Below are positions 6,297 to 11,467 of a DNA stretch of 11,467 nt, piece after piece. Each line of letters starts with the position of its first letter. Positions within the stretch are counted from its first letter, which is position 1. The stretch is from a candidate division LCP-89 bacterium (lineage in GTDB: Bacteria; Electryoneota; B3-LCP). The position numbers and the translations under genes are program-made. Where the stretch lies: positions 1 to 11,467 of the forward strand of contig JALGZU010000186.1 of the NCBI GenBank assembly GCA_025774735.1, given 5' to 3'. A model generated the notes under the pieces. It saw only the letters and a program-made list of their open reading frames with translations, was not told the origin of the DNA and ran no database searches.

Positions 6297-6806
6297 ATGA
6301 ACACTTCCGTACAGGGAAAACCTCCCTCCGGCGAACGTGCCCTGGGGATGGTAGAAACCCGTGGCCTCGTCGGAGCCGTCGAAGCTGCTGACGCTATGGT
6401 TAAAGCGGCCAAAGTGACGCTCTTGGATAAAGAGCTGACCACCGGCGGCCTGGTGCTCATCAAAGTGATCGGAGAGGTCGGAGCAGTAAGATCTTCCGTC
6501 GATGCGGGGGCTCGAGCTGCCGAGAAAGTCGGACAATTGATCTCGACTCACATCATCCCACGGCCACACGACGAAGTCGAAGATCTACTCCTTTACGAAT
6601 TTCCCGAGGCGGAGAGAAAATCCGCACGAAAACCAGTGCGACCAGTCAGCGAGAAATCCAGGACGGAACTGAAGAATATGCCCGTCAAAGAACTGCGAGC
6701 CCTGGCTCGGAAAACCGATAATTTCACCTTAACCGGCCGGGAGATTTCGAAGGCCGGCAAGGATCAACTGCTGAGGGAATTGCGTAAGTTTTACCCCCCT
6801 GAATAA
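6297..6806 (+). CDS. BMC-H shell protein with basic linker and SAP/Rho_N-like C-terminal module
   Basis: This 169-aa protein has a full BMC domain at about 13-98 ([24 protein letters not shown] with edge lysine K36, HIIPRPH at 85-91), preceded by about 12 extra residues. Its pore loop (ELTTGG, 46-51) differs from the KIGGG of its neighbour, implying a different pore. After the shell domain comes a charged linker (104-122, rich in Arg and Lys) and a 40-residue helical segment: MPVKELRALARK (128-139), a short extension, then ISKAGKDQLLREL (150-162). That helix-extension-helix pattern, with a polar-basic turn and a K-x-x-L-L second helix, resembles SAP and Rho N-terminal nucleic-acid-binding motifs; this is an inference by eye. 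EutK, a shell protein with a C-terminal helix-turn-helix-like domain, is a loose precedent. It probably co-assembles with the preceding BMC-H and may tether the compartment to nucleic acid or cargo. Confidence 0.92.
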   Translation: MNTSVQGKPPSGERALGMVETRGLVGAVEAADAMVKAAKVTLLDKELTTGGLVLIKVIGEVGAVRSSVDAGARAAEKVGQLISTHIIPRPHDEVEDLLLYEFPEAERKSARKPVRPVSEKSRTELKNMPVKELRALARKTDNFTLTGREISKAGKDQLLRELRKFYPPE

Positions 6807-6835
6807 TCCAACCTGCCGAACAATCCACACGGGTG

Positions 6836-7219
6836 ATGAAGTTGGATCGCTTTAAGGCCTACCTCCGCCCCTTATCGAAAATACTCTTGCTCTGGGCAGT
6901 GATTTTTATGATTGTTGCCGCGGGGGTGCATTTCGGTGTCGATAAAAAAGTTATCGGCGTCTCGGTCGCCATCTTCGGATTTCTCACCAACGCCTTCGCC
7001 GGCCTGCTCACTCTCATCGCTTTCGTCCCCTTCATAGGTCCGCTGATCGTTAAGGTTGTTACACTGCCGATATTCTGGGTTTTCAATGGGCTCGGGTATT
7101 TCTTGTCCGCGTTTGCCATCAAGCGGGGTTATTCCAAAGAGGTAATGAACTACCGGGTGTTGACCATGGCTTTCCTGGTGGGAATTATCGTCGGTTTCAT
7201 CCTGGGTAGCATATTTTAG
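6836..7219 (+). CDS. Small polytopic membrane protein of unknown function
   Basis: This 127-aa hydrophobic protein is not recognised as a named family. It has a basic amphipathic N-terminus (KLDRFKAYLRP), then about four predicted membrane segments at roughly 15-33, 40-63, 67-94 and 107-126, the last followed directly by the C-terminus. Short loops carry DKK and KRGYSKE. The start could be ATG 6836 or GTG 6833 directly before it; neither has a clear ribosome-binding site. It follows the second shell gene after about 29 bp on the same strand, so co-transcription with the microcompartment genes is likely. A role linked to the shell, such as transport or membrane anchoring, is only a guess from position; it might equally be an unrelated inner-membrane protein. 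Confidence 0.75.
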   Translation: MKLDRFKAYLRPLSKILLLWAVIFMIVAAGVHFGVDKKVIGVSVAIFGFLTNAFAGLLTLIAFVPFIGPLIVKVVTLPIFWVFNGLGYFLSAFAIKRGYSKEVMNYRVLTMAFLVGIIVGFILGSIF

Positions 7220-7254
7220 AGAGGCCCCGCCGGTTTCGAATCAGCAAATCTCAC

Positions 7255-7283
7255 TTGCATTCCCACAAAAATTATCTTATCTT
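7255..7283 (+). promoter_or_regulatory. Weak promoter candidate ahead of the secreted protein gene
   Basis: TTGCAT (7255-7260) and TATCTT (7278-7283) are separated by 17 bp in the AT-rich part of the 118-bp gap after the membrane protein gene. The hexamers match 3 and 4 of 6 consensus bases. The support is mainly its position at the change from the microcompartment cluster to the secreted-protein genes. Confidence 0.2.
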
Positions 7284-7337
7284 TTTAGTAATCGAATCTG
7301 CTCCTGTTCAGTGTCTGTTAGCTCAGATTGCGCTAGT

Positions 7338-9701
7338 ATGATGCATATGACCTATTTAAAGTCTATTTTAGTGTTATGTGGAGCGACTCTTCTTGCTATC
7401 GAATTGCAGGCAGCTCCGCAAATATCGCCGACGATCGTTTCGGGCACAGACGATATCATTTACTCCGAAAATTTCGAGAGTGGCACGGGCGGCTGGAGCG
7501 GTCTTGACCTCACCGATCCCGGTGTCATCTGGCACGAGGAATCCTACAACGCCATCAGCGGTGATTCCTGCTGGTGGAGCGGCGATCCCGACCTGATGGG
7601 TTATGGGGATAACTGGCTCCAGTATCTGGTCAGTCCTGAAATCGATCTCTCCGTAGCGACGAACCCGGTCTTATCATGCATTCTGTACTGGTCGGTTGAA
7701 GATACCGGGATTATCGGCGGATACGATGGTCGTGACGGCTGTAACGTTTGGGTCTTTAATTCCGATCCGCTGGTCAACGATTGGGAGGTGTTGACCCCGG
7801 ATTATCCGGCTTACACCTGTCAGAATCTGCGTAGTTTTGGCTGGCGCTGGGGAATGGGATCGGGAATTCCCGGCTGGGCTGGTTTTTCGGGGGGGTGGAT
7901 CCAGGCCAGTTTCGATCTTACCGGGTATACTCGTTCCGACGTACGTCTGCGATTTGCTTTTGCTTCAGACGAATTAAATTCAACTACCACGATACCTTCT
8001 CTACTCGGCTTCTTCGTGGACGCCATAGATGTGCGCGAAGGGTCCACCGTCTATCTGCGCAACAACGCCGAAGGCAACAGTTACCCCGCCGAATTCACCT
8101 TTGAAACCGGACCAGTTTCAGGAGACCACTGGGTGTTCACCGACGAGAACTTTCACAGTTTCAGCCACAGTTGGAATTGCGATGACCTGAATCTCCTCTC
8201 GAACGCTCTCATCTCGCCCCCAATCACCATCCCCGCCGGTATGAACTGTGAGATGAGATACTGGGTCTACTGCGACATGCCCGACTTTGATGGGGATGGG
8301 GACGATATCCTCGAGGATTATTATTTCATCGAAGTGGCCAGTCTGGGCAGTGCTATCTGGTTACCTCTGGTTTACGATTGGGCCCACAACGGCTCCCAGA
8401 TTCAGTGGGTGGAGAGAACGAACGGTTACCGCGGCGAAGCAGGCCTGCCGACTTCGAACATCAATTTGACTCACTGGGCGGGACAGACTGTGAGGATCCG
8501 TTTTCGCGCTATCACCGATGATAACGACGATGGTGGTTCCGGCAGCGGCCTCTTCATCGATGATGTTGAGATTATGGCCGAATTCCTGCCGGAGAACGAT
8601 GCGGGCGCAACTCGTCTTATCGTGCCTTTTCCGACCTACGCCGGTCAAGGTGCCATCGATTGCAGAGTCGATCTGGTCAATTACGGGACCCTGAATCAAC
8701 CTCAGGTTCCGGCTTTCTGGAGTGTGGGCGGATCGCCGACGGCGCTGTTTCCCTGGGTACAGATCAACGCCCTTGATACGGTTACGACGATTTTCCAGTG
8801 GACTCCGCCAGCTGCGGGCACTTATGAGTTCACCGCCTATACGCAGCTTTCGACGGATGAAAATCCGGCCAACGACCTCGCCGATGCCGGCACTGTTGAA
8901 GTGACGCCTCCCGGGATCTTCGAGTTGGGCTACGATCACCGGCAGGTCACCTACCTGCTGCCGGGATACTTTCCCTTCAATTACAGCCAGAACAACGGAG
9001 CACTAATGTACTTTACGCCCGCGGATGACGGCATCCTGGGTGATCTGTATTCCCAGACGCTTAAGGCGATGTTTTTCTCCGCGGGGACATTCGATCTGCA
9101 CATCTACGCGCCAGGAACGCCGTCGAGTCCGGGTGCAGAGGTCTATAGCCAAACGGTGACGATCGATGCGGGCAACCTTGCGCCCAACTGGGCCGAGGTT
9201 GATATTTCCGACTGCGACAGCCTGCAGGGCGGACATCCCGATTTCTGGGTCTGGCTGGAAGTGACGTCAAATAACAGCACGCCCCACATCACCGGCCATA
9301 TCCAGGATTGTTTTACGTCTGGACATTTCTTCACGTACGACGGATCCGAGGCCGTTGGCTCGCTGGCAAACTATAACGTCCGGGTGATCTTCAGCGGCAG
9401 CGTCTCAGTCGTGCCGCAAGAACAACCGACTATACCTCGCACCATGGACCTGATCCAGGTGCATCCCAATCCCTTCAATTCGGCTACCACCATCACCTTC
9501 ACGATGACCGCTCCGACCCAGGCTACTCTGACAGTTTACGACCTCTTCGGCCGTCGGGTCGAAACCCTCACCAACGAATGGTACGATGCTGGTAATCACC
9601 AGCTTCGATGGCTGCCTTCGGGTGTGCCATCGGGTAGCTACTGGCTGCATTTGCAGGCAAATAACACGAAAATAGCGACAAAAGTGACTCTCCTGAAATA
9701 A
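7338..9701 (+). CDS. Large secreted multi-domain beta protein with T9SS-type C-terminal sorting domain
   Basis: This is a 787-aa exported protein. A signal peptide spans about 1-25 (hydrophobic SILVLCGATLLAI, then QAA). Two MAM/choice-of-anchor-like jelly-roll units follow: about 40-232, opening YSENFESG..GW and closing FFVDAIDV, and about 237-413, closing LFIDDVEIM. The second holds an Asp-rich DFDGDGDD loop (316-323) that could bind calcium. A CARDB-like Ig domain (about 419-523) begins NDAG and ends TPP, then a beta region lies at about 526-688, and a PNPFN domain (710-787) contains VYDLFGRRV and ends KVTLLK. That tail matches the type IX secretion sorting domains of Bacteroidetes and related candidate phyla, so surface attachment or release is likely. 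No catalytic motif is visible. Start codons at 7338, 7341 and 7347 are all possible, since no clear ribosome-binding site is seen. A paralog follows 136 bp downstream. Confidence 0.88.
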   Translation: MMHMTYLKSILVLCGATLLAIELQAAPQISPTIVSGTDDIIYSENFESGTGGWSGLDLTDPGVIWHEESYNAISGDSCWWSGDPDLMGYGDNWLQYLVSPEIDLSVATNPVLSCILYWSVEDTGIIGGYDGRDGCNVWVFNSDPLVNDWEVLTPDYPAYTCQNLRSFGWRWGMGSGIPGWAGFSGGWIQASFDLTGYTRSDVRLRFAFASDELNSTTTIPSLLGFFVDAIDVREGSTVYLRNNAEGNSYPAEFTFETGPVSGDHWVFTDENFHSFSHSWNCDDLNLLSNALISPPITIPAGMNCEMRYWVYCDMPDFDGDGDDILEDYYFIEVASLGSAIWLPLVYDWAHNGSQIQWVERTNGYRGEAGLPTSNINLTHWAGQTVRIRFRAITDDNDDGGSGSGLFIDDVEIMAEFLPENDAGATRLIVPFPTYAGQGAIDCRVDLVNYGTLNQPQVPAFWSVGGSPTALFPWVQINALDTVTTIFQWTPPAAGTYEFTAYTQLSTDENPANDLADAGTVEVTPPGIFELGYDHRQVTYLLPGYFPFNYSQNNGALMYFTPADDGILGDLYSQTLKAMFFSAGTFDLHIYAPGTPSSPGAEVYSQTVTIDAGNLAPNWAEVDISDCDSLQGGHPDFWVWLEVTSNNSTPHITGHIQDCFTSGHFFTYDGSEAVGSLANYNVRVIFSGSVSVVPQEQPTIPRTMDLIQVHPNPFNSATTITFTMTAPTQATLTVYDLFGRRVETLTNEWYDAGNHQLRWLPSGVPSGSYWLHLQANNTKIATKVTLLK

Positions 9702-9770
9702 CTCCAATACCTTTCCCACCAGTAGACCTATAAACTTATCATAATTTAATTGCGTATAACTTATATACCC

Positions 9771-9799
9771 ATTACATTTTTAACACACTCTTATAAAAT
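9771..9799 (+). promoter_or_regulatory. Candidate promoter for the second secreted protein gene
   Basis: ATTACA (9771-9776, 4 of 6 consensus bases) and TAAAAT (9794-9799, 5 of 6) are separated by 17 bp within a strongly AT-rich 136-bp gap. This suggests that the downstream paralog can be transcribed on its own. No hairpin terminator is visible after 9701, so read-through is also possible. Confidence 0.3.
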
Positions 9800-9825
9800 A
9801 ATGGGCAGACTCTACGTTTATTCAC

Positions 9826-9831
9826 AAGGAG
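9826..9831 (+). promoter_or_regulatory. Strong ribosome-binding site of the second secreted protein
   Basis: AAGGAG lies 6 nt before the ATG at 9838. It is the best Shine-Dalgarno match near the secreted-protein genes and contrasts with the upstream paralog, which has none that is clear. Confidence 0.75.
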
Positions 9832-9837
9832 AGAGAA

Positions 9838-11467
9838 ATGCTGAAGACAGCGATCTGGCTGCTTCTGTCCGCTTCCTTTGTTCTCACGGTGGTCGTTCAG
9901 GCTGAAGTAATTCCTGAATCAACCATGGGGAGTGTCAACATTGCCACTCCCTTGCAGATAAAAGGGGGAGAGAAGAGCCTGCAGGCGACGGATGAGGTCA
10001 TCTTCTACGAGGATTTCGAAGCCGGCGCTACCGGCTGGACGTACGTTGACCTTATGGATGTTGATGTCTGGCACACTGATGATTTTAATGCCTGGGGTGG
10101 GTCAGGCATGTCCTGGTGGTGTGGTGATTCCGCTCTCGGCGGCTACGCAGACCACTGGATGCAGTTTCTGGTAACACCCACACTCGACCTGTCCGGGACC
10201 ACCAATCCCCAACTTCAGTTCAAGCTGTTTTATGCTTCTGAAGCGGATTTCGATGGCGGCAACATCTGGATTTCAACCGATGACGGCGCTACCTGGGAAG
10301 TTCTGAATACGGTGACCCCGGCCTATGAAAGCGCCAGCCTCCCGGCTTTCGTGAGTGAATTCGGGTTGGGCGCGAACGTTCCCGGCTGGATGGGATATTC
10401 AGGCGGCATTTCTCCAGGTGACTGGGTTAACGCTTCGGCAGACTTAAGCGCTTACGCTGGAGAGGCCGCGTTTAAGCTTCGCTTCGCTTTCGGGACAGAT
10501 GGCGGATGGTCCACGGCGGATGATCCAACGCTGACCGGGATGTTCGTCGACGAAATTTTGATCGGCGAAGCGCCGGCTACCGTGCTGTTGCGCAACAACG
10601 CCGAAGGTATTGCTATCCCCAGCGATCTGGTGCCTACGCCTTTCCCTGCGCCCGGTAATTTCTGGCACGTATCAGAGGTGCTTTCCCCGCCTCCGCCTTC
10701 ACCGACGCACGTCATGGAAATGTCCGACGGAGCGGGCAGCTACGTGCCCTACATTTTCAACGCTGCGGTGACACCCACCATCGACCTGACCACCTATAAT
10801 CCTGATTCCGGACGAGTCTATGGTGATCTCTACGTGCGGGGCGGCATAGACGTAAACCTGAACGACTGGTGGACCGTTCAGGTCAGCCCTGACAACGGCA
10901 TAAGCTGGTACTTCAGTTCCAATCCCTGGGGTGATCCTTTCGGGCAAAATTTCGTCTTCATCGATGCTCCGCCTGATTGGTCACTCTGGTCTGCAGTCTA
11001 TACAGAAGGAGGGATGGAACTGACCGATTATGCCGGTTATGAAATTCTGGTGCGGCTCCTCTTCTTCGCAAATCCGGATTCAGTCTTCGGTGAGGGCGTA
11101 TTCGTCGATGATGTGCAGATCGACTATATCACCGGGTTGGATCACGACGTTGCCATGCAGAAACTCCATGTGCCCATGCCGACCTCGGCATATTTCAATA
11201 CGATAGGCTGCACGGCTGAAATCCTCAACCTGGGGCTCCTGGATGAGCCGCTGGTGCAGACCTGGTTTAGGGTGGACGGGACGCCCTCTCCCTTACTGCC
11301 GTGGGCGGCCATCGCCTCAGACAGCATGCAGGTCCGTACGTACGACTGGACAGTACCGGCTCCGGGTGCCTACACCATCGACGCCTACACGACCCTAGCC
11401 AGCGACCAGGACCTGAGCAATGATACGAGCTATGCGGGCCTGGTGGAGGTGACTCCCGATACCATCT
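9838..11467 (+). CDS. Secreted multi-domain beta protein, partial (paralog of the upstream gene)
   Basis: The reading frame is open from ATG 9838 to the window edge, giving 543 residues with no stop, so the C-terminus is missing. A signal peptide spans about 1-22 (hydrophobic AIWLLLSASFVLTVVVQA). The first jelly-roll unit (about 51-245) opens FYEDFEAG..GW and closes MFVDEILIG; a second (about 252-430) starts after LRNNAEG and closes VFVDDVQIDY. A CARDB-like domain begins at LDHDVAMQKL (about 434) and ends EVTPD near the edge. This is the same order as in the upstream gene, with clear local similarity: GWSGLDL/GWTYVDL, PGWAGFSGG/PGWMGYSGG, LRFAF, LLPW. The two are paralogs, probably from tandem duplication followed by strong divergence. 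By analogy the missing end should hold a PNPFN sorting domain, but that cannot be seen here. No enzymatic motif is recognised. Confidence 0.88.
   Translation, partial: MLKTAIWLLLSASFVLTVVVQAEVIPESTMGSVNIATPLQIKGGEKSLQATDEVIFYEDFEAGATGWTYVDLMDVDVWHTDDFNAWGGSGMSWWCGDSALGGYADHWMQFLVTPTLDLSGTTNPQLQFKLFYASEADFDGGNIWISTDDGATWEVLNTVTPAYESASLPAFVSEFGLGANVPGWMGYSGGISPGDWVNASADLSAYAGEAAFKLRFAFGTDGGWSTADDPTLTGMFVDEILIGEAPATVLLRNNAEGIAIPSDLVPTPFPAPGNFWHVSEVLSPPPPSPTHVMEMSDGAGSYVPYIFNAAVTPTIDLTTYNPDSGRVYGDLYVRGGIDVNLNDWWTVQVSPDNGISWYFSSNPWGDPFGQNFVFIDAPPDWSLWSAVYTEGGMELTDYAGYEILVRLLFFANPDSVFGEGVFVDDVQIDYITGLDHDVAMQKLHVPMPTSAYFNTIGCTAEILNLGLLDEPLVQTWFRVDGTPSPLLPWAAIASDSMQVRTYDWTVPAPGAYTIDAYTTLASDQDLSNDTSYAGLVEVTPDTI

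Noticed and set aside
6114..6569. Minus-strand frame opposite the shell genes
   Set aside because: It overlaps both BMC-H genes, which are unmistakable; no ribosome-binding site and no family resemblance.
8361..8939. 192-codon minus-strand reading frame inside the secreted protein gene
   Set aside because: It lies wholly within a well-supported coding sequence with a signal peptide and domain structure, and its Arg-rich translation is typical of a shadow frame.

Overview
The window looks like chromosomal DNA of a bacterium from, or close to, the FCB (Fibrobacteres-Chlorobi-Bacteroidetes) side of the tree, probably an uncultivated lineage. The reasons are a large secreted beta-rich protein ending in a PNPFN-type C-terminal sorting domain of the T9SS/FlgD-like kind, a second paralogous secreted protein beside it, and AT-rich intergenic stretches around moderately GC-rich genes. 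No rRNA, tRNA, CRISPR array, transposase or phage gene was found. The taxon is an inference from protein style only.

Layout. Positions 1-152 hold no gene that I can see. A strong hairpin terminator (153-182) follows, then a TatD-family metallo-hydrolase on the minus strand (196-957). A divergent gene (1166-1765, +) encodes an exported protein with one CxxCH heme-binding motif, and a bidirectional terminator (1791-1817) separates it from the convergent minus-strand block. That block reads right to left from about 5850: a cobalamin-binding mutase subunit (5400-5810, probably TTG start), the catalytic subunit of a methylmalonyl-CoA mutase-type enzyme (3794-5392), an SDR sugar-nucleotide epimerase/dehydratase (2802-3731) and a GDP-L-fucose synthase-like enzyme (1838-2791). 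Spacing is tight within the mutase pair and within the sugar pair, with 62 bp between the pairs.

Divergent from the mutase genes, across an intergenic region of about 160 bp with a candidate promoter facing each way, is a plus-strand cluster: two tandem bacterial microcompartment shell proteins of the BMC-H type (5974-6285 and 6297-6806) and a small polytopic membrane protein (6836-7219). The second shell protein carries a basic linker and a C-terminal helical module resembling SAP/Rho_N nucleic-acid-binding folds. No encapsulated enzyme and no BMC-P (pentamer) gene lies in the window, so this is at most part of a compartment system. Two large secreted paralogs follow (7338-9701 complete; 9838 to the window end, partial).

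How they may fit together. The mutase pair would interconvert methylmalonyl-CoA and succinyl-CoA, or a related carboxylated acyl-CoA, using adenosylcobalamin. Several known microcompartments produce propionyl-CoA, which feeds this reaction, so the divergent pairing is suggestive but unproven. The sugar genes point to synthesis of a 6-deoxyhexose for surface glycans. The secreted proteins look like extracellular or surface multi-domain beta proteins. The most unusual items are the shell protein with the putative nucleic-acid-binding tail and the altered active-site loops of the mutase catalytic subunit.
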